A stretch of 50,829 nt of DNA from NCBI GenBank assembly GCA_036307305.1, contig JAXJXV010000003.1:1-50829 (forward strand), given 5' to 3'. This DNA comes from SIG607 sp036307305. Lineage in GTDB: Bacteria > Bacillota > Clostridia > Oscillospirales > Acutalibacteraceae. The notes beneath the pieces were generated by a model. It was not told the origin of the DNA, ran no database searches, and saw only the letters and a program-made list of their open reading frames with translations. Positions 8,668 to 16,202 of this stretch are shown in pieces. A program made the translations under genes and the position numbers. How positions within the stretch are numbered: position 1 is the stretch's first letter; each line of letters begins with the position of its first letter.

Positions 8668-10020
8668 TTGATTAATCTCCCAATACAGTTTGAAGAACGT
8701 ATGAAAAAGCTTTTAAAGGACGATTTTGAGGATTTTGTTAATTCGCTTCAAGACAAACCTGTAAAGGCATTTAGAGTTAACACTGAAAAAATATCCGTAA
8801 AAGACTTTCAAAAGATAAATATATTCTCAAAGGATAAAATTGCTTACGTGGAAAACGGTTTTTATACCGATTATGATAAAATTGGCAATCACCCGTATCA
8901 TCATGCTGGTATGATATACGTGCAAGAACCAGCCGCTATGGCGCCTGTCGAAGCTATTGAGATAGATAAAAAATGGAATGTACTTGATATGTGCGCAGCC
9001 CCAGGCGGTAAAAGCTCACAAATACGAAACAAGCTTGATTATAACAGTGTTCTTGTTAGCAACGAAATCGTGTCTAATCGTTGCAAGGTATTAACTGGTA
9101 ATATTGAAAGGTTAGGCTTTAAAAACTGCATCACTACCTGTATGGATACTAAACGCCTTGCCTGTGTGTTTGAAAATTGCTTTGATATGGTTTTGGTTGA
9201 CGCGCCTTGCTCTGGCGAAGGTATGTTCAGAAAAGAACAGGCTGCTATTGATTGTTGGAGTGAGGAAAATGTTATATCATGTGCAAAGCGACAAGCTAAT
9301 ATTTTGGACGATGCAGCTACTTGTCTGAAAAAAGGTGGATATATAGTATATTCTACTTGTACTTATTCTCTTGAAGAAAATGAAATGGTTATTGATGCTT
9401 TTTTGCAAAAATATTCAAATTTCGAACTTGTTCCTGTTAATGAAAAGTTGAATAACTTTAGTGTAGATGGTTTATTTTTTGACGGCTGTAAAACCGAAAA
9501 CATTAACTTCTGTAAAAGATTTTATCCGCATAAAAATAGGGGAGAGGGGCAATTTGTAGCAATACTGCATAATACTGAAAAATCTGAAAATTTTATTGTT
9601 AAATCAATTAATAAAGTAAAAGCTGATAAAATGGTTTATGAATTCCTTGACAGTGTACTGACCTATTATGATAAAGAGTCTGTATTTATGTACAATAATA
9701 ACCCTGTATATTATAGCGGAAATTTCAATGTCCATAACCTTTCATCTTTTTCTTTTGGTGTAAATATAGGTGAAATAAAGAAAAATTATATATTGCCTCA
9801 TCACCAGTTTTTTATGTCATTGGGAAACCGTTTTAAAAATAAAATCGAACTTACAGTTGATAGTGATGAACTTGCAAAATATTTACATGGAGAAGCATTC
9901 CAAACGAATGCACCTGACGGATGGGCTGTTGTCACTGTAAACGGATGTACTGTCGGCGGCGTAAAGGTATCGGGTTCAGTTGCTAAAAATCATTATCCTA
10001 AAGGACTCAGAACGTTATAA
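8668..10020 (+). CDS. rsmF: RsmF/NOL1-NOP2-Sun family RNA cytosine-C5 methyltransferase
   Basis: A 450-residue m5C RNA methyltransferase. The Rossmann SAM site reads 'LDMCAAPGGKSSQI'. The two catalytic cysteines are present in 'VDAPCSGEGMFRK' and 'YSTCTYSLEENE'. The long C-terminal half, ending 'GVKVSGSVAKNHYPKGLR', matches the RNA-binding extension of the RsmF (YebU) branch, whose E. coli member methylates 16S rRNA C1407. The start is TTG two bases after the rsmE stop; family members begin 'LP.QF..RM', so this start is preferred to ATG 8701. Whether the target is 16S rRNA here is inference from family. Confidence 0.88.
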   Translation: MINLPIQFEERMKKLLKDDFEDFVNSLQDKPVKAFRVNTEKISVKDFQKINIFSKDKIAYVENGFYTDYDKIGNHPYHHAGMIYVQEPAAMAPVEAIEIDKKWNVLDMCAAPGGKSSQIRNKLDYNSVLVSNEIVSNRCKVLTGNIERLGFKNCITTCMDTKRLACVFENCFDMVLVDAPCSGEGMFRKEQAAIDCWSEENVISCAKRQANILDDAATCLKKGGYIVYSTCTYSLEENEMVIDAFLQKYSNFELVPVNEKLNNFSVDGLFFDGCKTENINFCKRFYPHKNRGEGQFVAILHNTEKSENFIVKSINKVKADKMVYEFLDSVLTYYDKESVFMYNNNPVYYSGNFNVHNLSSFSFGVNIGEIKKNYILPHHQFFMSLGNRFKNKIELTVDSDELAKYLHGEAFQTNAPDGWAVVTVNGCTVGGVKVSGSVAKNHYPKGLRTL

Positions 10021-10025
10021 ATTTC

Positions 10026-10054
10026 TTGACAAAATTATCTTTGCAATTTATAAT
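10026..10054 (+). promoter_or_regulatory. Consensus sigma-A promoter of tRNA-Ser
   Basis: A perfect TTGACA (10026-10031), a 17-bp spacer and a perfect TATAAT (10049-10054), with the tRNA beginning about 14 bases after the predicted start site. It begins six bases after the rsmF stop codon. Confidence 0.92.
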
Positions 10055-10074
10055 ATCTAATGTTCTTATAATAT

Positions 10075-10163
10075 GGAGACGTATCGAAGTGGTCATAACG
10101 GGGCTGACTCGAAATCAGTTAGGGAGCAATCCCCCGCGAGTTCGAATCTCGCCGTCTCCGCCA
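10075..10163 (+). tRNA. tRNA-Ser (anticodon CGA), CCA encoded
   Basis: A class II tRNA of 89 nt including the encoded CCA. The acceptor stem GGAGACG pairs with CGTCTCC, the anticodon stem encloses loop CTCGAAA with anticodon CGA, there is a long variable arm (GGGAGCAATCCCCC region), and the T-loop reads TTCGAAT. The discriminator is G. It decodes the serine codon UCG. Confidence 0.96.
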
Positions 10164-10166
10164 AAG

Positions 10167-10206
10167 AATAACCGTCATTCTGATACAACGGAATGGCGGT
10201 TATTTT
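10167..10206 (+). terminator. Intrinsic terminator after tRNA-Ser
   Basis: A 14-bp stem (10167-10180 with 10191-10204) with one T-G wobble and a 10-nt loop, followed by a short, weak T-tract. It begins four bases after the tRNA CCA. Confidence 0.75.
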
Positions 10207-10300
10207 ATACCCAAAATCGGTTTTTAAAGAATTTTTCGGGAGAGAAATTTGTAAATTCACAGTTTTATCCTATTTCAAATCGTTAAAAGGCAGATAATCG

Positions 10301-10346
10301 TTGAATTACAGAAGAAAATATGCTATATTATAGATAAAGAGGTGAT
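10301..10346 (+). promoter_or_regulatory. Promoter and strong ribosome site of the orphan membrane protein gene
   Basis: TTGAAT (10301-10306), a 17-bp spacer and TATATT (10324-10329) with an extended TG element at 10321-10322. A near-perfect Shine-Dalgarno AGAGGTGAT lies at 10338-10346. Together they fix the translation start a few bases downstream, where no ATG, GTG or TTG is in frame. Confidence 0.7.
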
Positions 10347-10349
10347 ATT

Positions 10350-10823
10350 ATAAGGTTTAATACCCACAACAGAACACCAAAAATCGAAACTAAAAAGTCT
10401 GTTAAGATTATGCTTACGATCAGTTTTGGTTTGATAATTTCGTTATTTCTTTTTATGTCCATCGTATGTTCCTTGTATATAGATAGCGTTATGCCTGCCA
10501 TTGTGATACTTACTCCTGTATTGGTGCTTGCAATGCTATTTGCAATATCAGAAAAGGACATGGAGAAAGCTTTTGTTGAAATCGTTGACGATGTGGTTTC
10601 CGTTACAGATTACTATTTCGGTGTCAAAAAAGAAAAAACGTTTTCGATGTGCGATATTGAAACCGCAGAAATTCTGATTGGTTATTCAATTCGAGTGCGC
10701 GGCTACCGATACAGTAATGCTGGCTGTACTTACATTGTTTTTAGAGGCAATGGCGGCAAATATATGTTTAAGGTTATATGTGTTCCCGAAACAAAGGAAT
10801 TTTTCGGCAAATATCTTAATTAA
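10350..10823 (+). CDS. Hypothetical two-TM membrane protein with a non-canonical start
   Basis: Not recognised. From ATA at 10350 the frame gives 157 residues: a basic N-terminus, two hydrophobic helices (about 21-45 and 50-68, 'FGLIISLFLFMSIVCSLYI' and 'AIVILTPVLVLAMLFAI'), then a soluble C-terminal domain of about 85 residues with alternating hydrophobic strands. The first in-frame ATG, at 10410, has no ribosome site and would cut into the first helix, whereas a strong Shine-Dalgarno lies at 10338-10346. Translation may start at ATA/ATT, or the start codon may have been lost by point mutation. The gene has its own promoter and terminator and is not part of an operon. A hairpin terminator follows about 90 bases later. 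Confidence 0.6.
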   Translation: MRFNTHNRTPKIETKKSVKIMLTISFGLIISLFLFMSIVCSLYIDSVMPAIVILTPVLVLAMLFAISEKDMEKAFVEIVDDVVSVTDYYFGVKKEKTFSMCDIETAEILIGYSIRVRGYRYSNAGCTYIVFRGNGGKYMFKVICVPETKEFFGKYLN

Positions 10824-10832
10824 CCGCAATTG

Positions 10833-10900
10833 TTTGCACCCCCTAAAATGACTTTGCACCCCCTAATCTCAAAAGAGGGTGCATTTGTATCAAAATTAGG
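10833..10900. repeat. Short direct and inverted C-rich repeats resembling an insertion-sequence end
   Basis: TTTGCACCCCCTAA occurs twice in direct orientation, at 10833-10846 and 10853-10866 (20-bp period). A partial inverted copy, GAGGGTGCATTTG, begins at 10875, and ATTAGGG is at 10894-10900. Short subterminal repeats like this bind transposase at the ends of some IS elements, but no transposase gene or second end is present. It may be a solo end or a regulatory repeat. Confidence 0.45.
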
Positions 10901-10913
10901 GTCAGTATTCAAG

Positions 10914-10952
10914 AACAACCGTAATCTTCGGATTGCGGTTGTTTTCATTTTG
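10914..10952 (+). terminator. Intrinsic terminator with TTCG tetraloop
   Basis: A 13-bp stem (10914-10926 with 10931-10943), one wobble pair and the stable TTCG loop, followed by a broken T-tract. It ends the transcript of the orphan membrane protein, on the far side of the C-rich repeats. Confidence 0.8.
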
Positions 10953-10969
10953 TGATTCAATATTAATCG

Positions 10970-10998
10970 TTGCATTTTCTTGTATTTTATGTTAAAAT
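10970..10998 (+). promoter_or_regulatory. Promoter of the PlsC-like gene
   Basis: TTGCAT (10970-10975), a 17-bp spacer and TAAAAT (10993-10998). It lies inside the open frame upstream of TTG 11030 and therefore argues against the earlier ATG at 10970 being the start. Confidence 0.6.
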
Positions 10999-11029
10999 AC
11001 CTGTAAATATTGTTCTGGGAGATATTGAA

Positions 11030-12238
11030 TTGCACAATAATAAGTGGATCAAATTACGACACAAATTTTTTCGAAACTTTCTAATTCTATTTCTTTATCC
11101 TTATACAGTTCTTAAATATGGTATTCGTATTAATAAATTCAAGGAACAGGAAAATAGACCATATCTGATTTTATATAATCATCAAACTGCTTTTGACCAG
11201 TTTTTTGTTGGTATGTCAATCAAAGGTCCTGTTTACTATTTAGCTTCTGAAGATATCTTTTCTCTTGGTTTCGTTTCGTCTATAATTAAATTTCTGGTTG
11301 AACCGATACCGATAAAAAAGCAAACTCTTGATATTGGTGCGATAAAATCTTGCATCAAAGTAGTTAAAGAGGGCGGAACTCTTGCTATCGCTCCTGAAGG
11401 TAACAGAACATTCAGCGGAAAAACCGAATACATAAATCCTGCAATTGCTTCATTGGTAAAAAAACTTAACGTTCCCGTCTTGCTTTATAGAATAGAAGGT
11501 GGTTACGGCATTCATCCACGATGGAGTGACGTTGTAAGAAAAGGCAGAATGACTGCCGGTGTATATGATGTCATTAACCCTGAGGAATACGAAAATTTAA
11601 GTAAAGAGGAATTATTTAACAGAATTTATAGAGGTCTTTATGTTAATGAAGCTAACTCAGCAAATATTTACAAACATAAGCGAAGAGCCGAATTCTTAGA
11701 GAGAGCTATATATATATGCCCAAACTGTGATTTTTCTACATTCTATAGCAATAACAATGCTCTTGAATGTAAAAAGTGCAAAAGAAAGATTTTATATAAT
11801 GAAGATACTTCATTAGTTGGAGACGGATTTAAGCTACCTTTTCCTTATATATCTCAGTGGTACGATTATCAAAAAGAATTTGTTAACAATACCGATTTAA
11901 AACCGTATTTTTCCAGTGCAATTTACAATGAAAAAATATCACTTTATAGAGTTATACCTTGCAAGAAAAAGTTAAAGCTAAAAAAGGATACAGATATTTC
12001 TCTTTACGGTAATCGTATTGTGATTAACAAATCACAAGATGATGAAATTGTATTTAAGTTTGATGAAATATCTGCTCTTACAATTCTTGGTAAAAATAAG
12101 TTAGACATTTATTTTGAAAATAATATCTATCAGTTAAAAGGTGATAAACGCTTTAATGCACTTAAATATGTGCATATATTTAATCGTTATAAAAATACTT
12201 GTTTGGAGGATAAAAATGGAAAGTTTTTGGGGCTCTGA
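11030..12238 (+). CDS. PlsC-like 1-acylglycerol-3-phosphate acyltransferase with C-terminal zinc ribbon
   Basis: A 402-residue protein. The N-terminal half is a lysophosphatidate acyltransferase (PlsC) domain: hydrophobic 'FLILFLYPYTVL', catalytic NHQTAFD (NHx4D), and the acceptor-binding motif APEGNRTFSG in place of the usual EGTRS. It would esterify the second position of lysophosphatidic acid at the membrane. The C-terminal half, absent from standard PlsC, begins with a four-cysteine zinc ribbon (CPNCDF...LECKKCKRK, about residues 226-253), followed by about 145 residues with no recognised domain. The start is TTG, six bases after GGGAGA; the upstream in-frame ATG lies in the promoter. It overlaps the next gene by 23 bases. 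Confidence 0.8.
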   Translation: MHNNKWIKLRHKFFRNFLILFLYPYTVLKYGIRINKFKEQENRPYLILYNHQTAFDQFFVGMSIKGPVYYLASEDIFSLGFVSSIIKFLVEPIPIKKQTLDIGAIKSCIKVVKEGGTLAIAPEGNRTFSGKTEYINPAIASLVKKLNVPVLLYRIEGGYGIHPRWSDVVRKGRMTAGVYDVINPEEYENLSKEELFNRIYRGLYVNEANSANIYKHKRRAEFLERAIYICPNCDFSTFYSNNNALECKKCKRKILYNEDTSLVGDGFKLPFPYISQWYDYQKEFVNNTDLKPYFSSAIYNEKISLYRVIPCKKKLKLKKDTDISLYGNRIVINKSQDDEIVFKFDEISALTILGKNKLDIYFENNIYQLKGDKRFNALKYVHIFNRYKNTCLEDKNGKFLGL

Positions 12239-13598
12239 TGTGTGGGGGACTGTTAATTTAGTAGGCTCCTTACTTTTAAGCTTAATAATTGCCAACGCCT
12301 TGAAAAAGGGTATAAAATTTTTGAGAGTATCTCTTATTCCAACTTCTGTTCTTGCAGGTATTATTCTTCTGACCGCAGCCGGTATATACGATTTAGCGAC
12401 TGGTAAGGTATTATTTGAAACGGTAGCCTTTAACGGCGTAGGTTATAAAAATTTAGAAATGATTACTTATCACACCTTAGCTCTTGGATTTATTGCATCT
12501 ACTTTGAAATCCACTAAAAATAAATTTACTAAAAAACGTGCCGTAGAAATTTTTAATACAGGTGTTACTACCGTTTCAACGTATTTACTACAAGCTATCG
12601 TTGGTATGGCTATTACTCTTATTGCAGCGTTGTTTATAAAAGGCTTCTTCTCAGTTGCGGGAATTTTGTTGCCTTTGGGTTATGGACAGGGCAGTGGTCA
12701 GGCTCTTAACTATGGTAATATTTATGAAACTGAATTCGGATTCGAGGGTGGAAAAAGCTTCGGTCTTACAATTGCCGCTTTGGGCTTTTTAAGTGCAAGT
12801 ATCGGTGGCGTTTTTCATTTAAATATTCTTAAAAAGAAAAAAATTATTAAGGCGTACGGCAATGAAGAACATAGTGTAAATAGTGACAATATAGAAGGCA
12901 AAAACGAAATTCCAATGCAGGGAAGTATAGATAAAATTACCGTTCAGGTCTGCTTTACTTTCATTGCTTACTTGGTCACTTTTTTGCTTATGTGGTTGCT
13001 TGGAAACATCCTTCCCGGTATGCGTTCTGTTATTTTTGGATTTAATTTCCTTATAGGTGTTCTTTCTGCAACACTAGTTAAAGTTATTCTTAATTTATTT
13101 AAGAAAAAGAAAATTGTAGAAAAAGAATATATTAACGATTTCCTCATGACACGAATCAGTAATTTCTTTTTTGATATTATGGTAGTTGCAGGCATTGCGG
13201 CTATCAGACTTGGAATTCTCGGTAAATACTGGGGTATTATGACAATATTGGGAATTGTCGGTTTGGTAATAACTTATTTATATAATTTGTTTGTTGCAAA
13301 GGTTTTATTTAAGGAATATACCAACGAACAATTTTTAATGATGTATGGTATGCTTACTGGAACGGCTAGTACAGGCACAATTCTTCTAAGAGAAATTGAC
13401 GGTGAATTTAAGACACCTGCCGCAGATAATATGGTATATCAGAATTTTCCAGCAATTCTTCTCGGCTTTCCGATTATGCTTCTTGCTACCGTTGCGCCTG
13501 CAAAACCCTATCTGACGTTATTACTGCTTTCTCTGTTTTTCATTGTTATGAATATGATTTTGTTTAGAAATTTAATTTTTAAACGTAGAAAGAAATAA
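12216..13598 (+). CDS. gltS: GltS-type sodium/glutamate symporter family protein
   Basis: A 460-residue polytopic membrane protein, about 11-12 hydrophobic segments, of the glutamate:Na+ symporter (ESS) family. The two pore-lining signatures are visible: 'LPLGYGQGSGQALNYG' in the first half and 'MYGMLTGTASTGTILLREID' in the second, an arrangement expected of the inverted-repeat fold. The start ATG overlaps the acyltransferase gene and has a GGAGGA ribosome site (12205-12210), indicating translational coupling. The substrate may be glutamate or another organic anion; specificity cannot be read from sequence. A perfect palindromic terminator follows. Confidence 0.8.
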   Translation: MESFWGSDVWGTVNLVGSLLLSLIIANALKKGIKFLRVSLIPTSVLAGIILLTAAGIYDLATGKVLFETVAFNGVGYKNLEMITYHTLALGFIASTLKSTKNKFTKKRAVEIFNTGVTTVSTYLLQAIVGMAITLIAALFIKGFFSVAGILLPLGYGQGSGQALNYGNIYETEFGFEGGKSFGLTIAALGFLSASIGGVFHLNILKKKKIIKAYGNEEHSVNSDNIEGKNEIPMQGSIDKITVQVCFTFIAYLVTFLLMWLLGNILPGMRSVIFGFNFLIGVLSATLVKVILNLFKKKKIVEKEYINDFLMTRISNFFFDIMVVAGIAAIRLGILGKYWGIMTILGIVGLVITYLYNLFVAKVLFKEYTNEQFLMMYGMLTGTASTGTILLREIDGEFKTPAADNMVYQNFPAILLGFPIMLLATVAPAKPYLTLLLLSLFFIVMNMILFRNLIFKRRKK

Positions 13599-13603
13599 TT
13601 TTT

Positions 13604-13636
13604 AAGACACACATTTCGAAATGTGTGTCTTGTTTT
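13604..13636. terminator. Bidirectional palindromic terminator between gltS and ylbJ
   Basis: A 28-nt perfect palindrome (13604-13631) followed by GTTTTAT. Folded, it gives a stem of about 11-12 bp around TTCGAA. It separates two convergent genes. Confidence 0.85.
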
Positions 13637-14627
13637 ATATAATATCCTTTAAAAATTGACCTGTTGTACGTCTTCGCAATGATAACAGCATTACAATAAT
13701 ACTGAAAATTGCAAATACTAAAAAAGAAAAATTACCGCCAAGTAGAATAGTTGGCTTTTGAGTCAAATTTGAAAAAACGGCGTTTTTAATCGGGAATACG
13801 TATGTTAGTAATCTTAGGACTGAACAAGAAATCAGAACACTTATAAACCTCCAAATCATTATTTTATAGAAGGAAATACCAATGTTTATTGTTATTCCTT
13901 TTATTTGTAGCATTACGCAAATGCCTCCCCAGGACAGAACGGCGCACACAATATAAATATTACTCGTTTCTATAACACCGTTGGTTACCTCAAAAATACA
14001 GATAAGTATTTGGGATATTTTTTCACCGAAAAAATTCGAAATCAGCGTTTTAAGGGCAAAAAACAAAATTACGTAGCAGCATATATTAAAAACCGTTACA
14101 GCAGATTTTTTGACAGATTTATCAATTTCATCTGATAATGAAAAATCCTTTGTCTTTCTTAGCGATACTTTTGTGCCTTTCGAAATTAAAAATATAATAA
14201 TGTTAGAAAATAATAGCGCTGCGTACATATATATGCCTAATAATTTGCTTTCGAAAAGCAGTTCACCAACGAATGAAATTATAAAAGGGGGACCGGCGCA
14301 AATCATTGACGGAAGGATACGCTGCGCATCTTTTTTCGATATCATATTTTCTTGCACTGCACTGCTAATCAATACTGCTCCCACGGGATAACCTGCTATT
14401 TGTGATATTATAAAAAATAATGGTACAGAAAGTTTGTGATTTACTGATGTTATTGCACCGCTATTTATAATTAATGTAGTAACAAAGCATATAGGTAATA
14501 ACGACGGAATCAAATTTTCCGAGCATATATGTATTCCCGTTATTACTGAATTACGAACGTTTTGATTATCTGATATTATAATAATTATCATCAATATACT
14601 TGCTATTAAAAATATTATTTTTTTCAA
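13635..14627 (-). CDS. ylbJ: Sporulation integral membrane protein YlbJ
   Basis: A 330-residue polytopic protein with the YlbJ/nucleoside-gate type core 'IISQIAGYPVGAVLISSAVQ' and 'RILPSMICAGPPFIISFVG'. In Bacillus, YlbJ is made in the mother cell and needed for normal spore maturation; its transport role is unknown. The start is the TTG at 14627, six bases after AGGGGTG; the longer frame from 14666 would begin upstream of the ribosome site. It is divergent from yqfC-yqfD, another sporulation pair, with a sigma-E-like element facing each way in the 73-bp gap. Confidence 0.88.
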   Translation of the reverse strand: MKKIIFLIASILMIIIIISDNQNVRNSVITGIHICSENLIPSLLPICFVTTLIINSGAITSVNHKLSVPLFFIISQIAGYPVGAVLISSAVQENMISKKDAQRILPSMICAGPPFIISFVGELLFESKLLGIYMYAALLFSNIIIFLISKGTKVSLRKTKDFSLSDEIDKSVKKSAVTVFNICCYVILFFALKTLISNFFGEKISQILICIFEVTNGVIETSNIYIVCAVLSWGGICVMLQIKGITINIGISFYKIMIWRFISVLISCSVLRLLTYVFPIKNAVFSNLTQKPTILLGGNFSFLVFAIFSIIVMLLSLRRRTTGQFLKDII

Positions 14628-14643
14628 AATTTTCACCCCTATA

Positions 14644-14679
14644 ATATTATGAATTATGTTATACATATTTTCATAGAAT
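14644..14679. promoter_or_regulatory. Overlapping divergent sigma-E-like promoters for ylbJ and yqfC
   Basis: Plus strand: GAATTAT (14651-14657), a 14-bp spacer and CATAGAAT (14672-14679), close to the sigma-E consensus (KMATATT, 14-15 bp, CATACAAT). Minus strand: GAAAATA (14672-14666), a 14-bp spacer and CATAATAT (14651-14644). The -35 of each overlaps the -10 end of the other by one base. The plus-strand match is the better one. Confidence 0.5.
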
Positions 14680-14700
14680 AAAAAAGAAATGGGGGTTTTT

Positions 14701-14955
14701 ATGAAAAAATTAGAATCAATAAGCAGTTATATTTCCGATGGCAGACTGTGTGATAACAGAATAGAAATATTTGGCCGTTCCTCGCTGGTTGTTGAGGGCT
14801 GTTACGGAATTAAGGAATATAGTGATGAGGTGATTCAGATTAATTTATCAAAATTGACTTTAGTAGTTGTGGGCAGCTCTCTGGAAATCTCCCGTATGGC
14901 AGAAGAAATCATAACTATAAAGGGCAAAATTATCAGTCTTGAATTTGAGGGATAA
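14701..14955 (+). CDS. yqfC: Sporulation protein YqfC (YabP/YqfC family)
   Basis: An 84-residue small protein of the YabP/YqfC family: 'RIEIFGRSSLVVEGCYGIKEYSDEVI' (its parts IEIFG, VEG, I.EY) and 'LVVVGSSLEISRM' match the conserved core. It is a mother-cell sporulation protein in Bacillus, acting with YqfD. ATG 14701 has a five-base gap from the GGGGG run at 14691-14695; the earlier ATG at 14689 overlaps that run and lacks a ribosome site. It is followed four bases later by yqfD, as in other Firmicutes. Confidence 0.88.
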   Translation: MKKLESISSYISDGRLCDNRIEIFGRSSLVVEGCYGIKEYSDEVIQINLSKLTLVVVGSSLEISRMAEEIITIKGKIISLEFEG

Positions 14956-14959
14956 AAAG

Positions 14960-16132
14960 ATGAACATTAATAAACTGTATTTATTTGTGATAGGTTCTGT
15001 TCGAATAAGAATAACAGGGGAATACTGCGAAAGATTATTAAACATTCTTGCGGCTAATAATATTACGTTTCATAATCTCAAAAAACAAAATGATGGTTTT
15101 GAAATAACGATTCACAAAGCTGATTTTAAAAAGGTGCGTCAGCTAAGAAAACACACGGGAGTTAAGGTGAAAATACTCAAAAAAATTGGCGTAACTTTTA
15201 TTGTTTCAAAATATCGATTCAGATACGGTATAGCAGTTGGAATAACCATATTTTTTCTCTTATTGAATTTTATGTCAAATCGGTTATGGATAATAAAGAT
15301 AAACGGAAATGATACGGTAAAAGATATAGAAATTATTGAAACCGTCAAGCAGTTGGGTGTTTATGAAGGAATTTTAATGAAAAATATTGATGTTGATAAT
15401 TTGAAACAAAAGCTGGTATCTTCACGTAACGATATAGCTTGGGCATCTATGAATAGACAGGGAAGTGTTCTTGAAGTAAACGTAACGGAAATTGGTAAAA
15501 AGAAGGATAATCAACAACCCTGTAACTTAAAATCTGAGTATGACGCGATTATAAGAAAAGTTGACGTGCAGGCCGGAACTGTATCTGTAAAAATAGGCGA
15601 TACAGTTACTAAGGGACAGTTATTGGTTTCAGGTATTGTTGATTACGGTAACGGAAGTGAGTTTACCGTATCAAAGGGTAGGATTATCGGGCAATCAAAA
15701 AGCTGTGTTACTGAAAAAATAGGTTTCAAAAATGAAATTAAAACAGCCAACGGAAATAATAAAAAAAGACGTGTTCTGAATGTATTGGGATTACAAATCC
15801 CTTTTTTCTTAGGCACTATTAAGGGAAATTACGAAATTCAGCACACAAACAGCGAAATAAATTTATTTGGTGGTAAAATACCAATCAGCATAACAGAATA
15901 CGAATTTGTAGGAATTAATGTTTATTATGAGGATATTGACAAAGAGAAAGCTATTAATATTATTAAAAACAAAATTAATGAAAGATATGAAACAGATGAT
16001 AAGCAGATAGTAGCCTTCAGTGATGAAAAAATCATCAGCAATGCTGAAGGATATGTTTATTCGGCTACGATTGATTTTTTAACAGATATTGCAGTGATTG
16101 ATAAAATAAATTTAGAAATGCAGGAAAAATAA
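14960..16132 (+). CDS. yqfD: Sporulation protein YqfD
   Basis: A 390-residue protein with a cytoplasmic N-terminal part, one transmembrane helix near residues 88-105 ('AVGITIFFLLLNFMS') and a large external region with a putative hexapeptide-type turn 'VSVKIGDTVTKGQLLVSG'. This is the YqfD layout. ATG 14960 follows GAGGG (14947-14951); the earlier ATG 14939 lies inside yqfC. It acts with yqfC in mother-cell spore development, mechanism unknown. The following phoH gene seems to have its own promoter in the 70-bp gap. Confidence 0.9.
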   Translation: MNINKLYLFVIGSVRIRITGEYCERLLNILAANNITFHNLKKQNDGFEITIHKADFKKVRQLRKHTGVKVKILKKIGVTFIVSKYRFRYGIAVGITIFFLLLNFMSNRLWIIKINGNDTVKDIEIIETVKQLGVYEGILMKNIDVDNLKQKLVSSRNDIAWASMNRQGSVLEVNVTEIGKKKDNQQPCNLKSEYDAIIRKVDVQAGTVSVKIGDTVTKGQLLVSGIVDYGNGSEFTVSKGRIIGQSKSCVTEKIGFKNEIKTANGNNKKRRVLNVLGLQIPFFLGTIKGNYEIQHTNSEINLFGGKIPISITEYEFVGINVYYEDIDKEKAINIIKNKINERYETDDKQIVAFSDEKIISNAEGYVYSATIDFLTDIAVIDKINLEMQEK

Positions 16133-16164
16133 AACAAAAAAATGTAGAAATTACAAGTAAAATA

Positions 16165-16173
16165 TGGTATTAT
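16165..16173 (+). promoter_or_regulatory. Possible extended -10 promoter of phoH
   Basis: TGGTATTAT (16165-16173) is an extended -10 element 30 bases before the phoH start. Only a poor -35 (TAGAAA, 16145-16150) is seen at the right distance. Confidence 0.35.
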
Positions 16174-16202
16174 AAATTAAAGAAATAATTAGGAGAATCA
16201 AA

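Noticed and set aside
10026..10286. Open frame of 86 codons over tRNA-Ser
   Set aside because: It starts inside the consensus promoter and runs through the tRNA and its terminator; no ribosome site.
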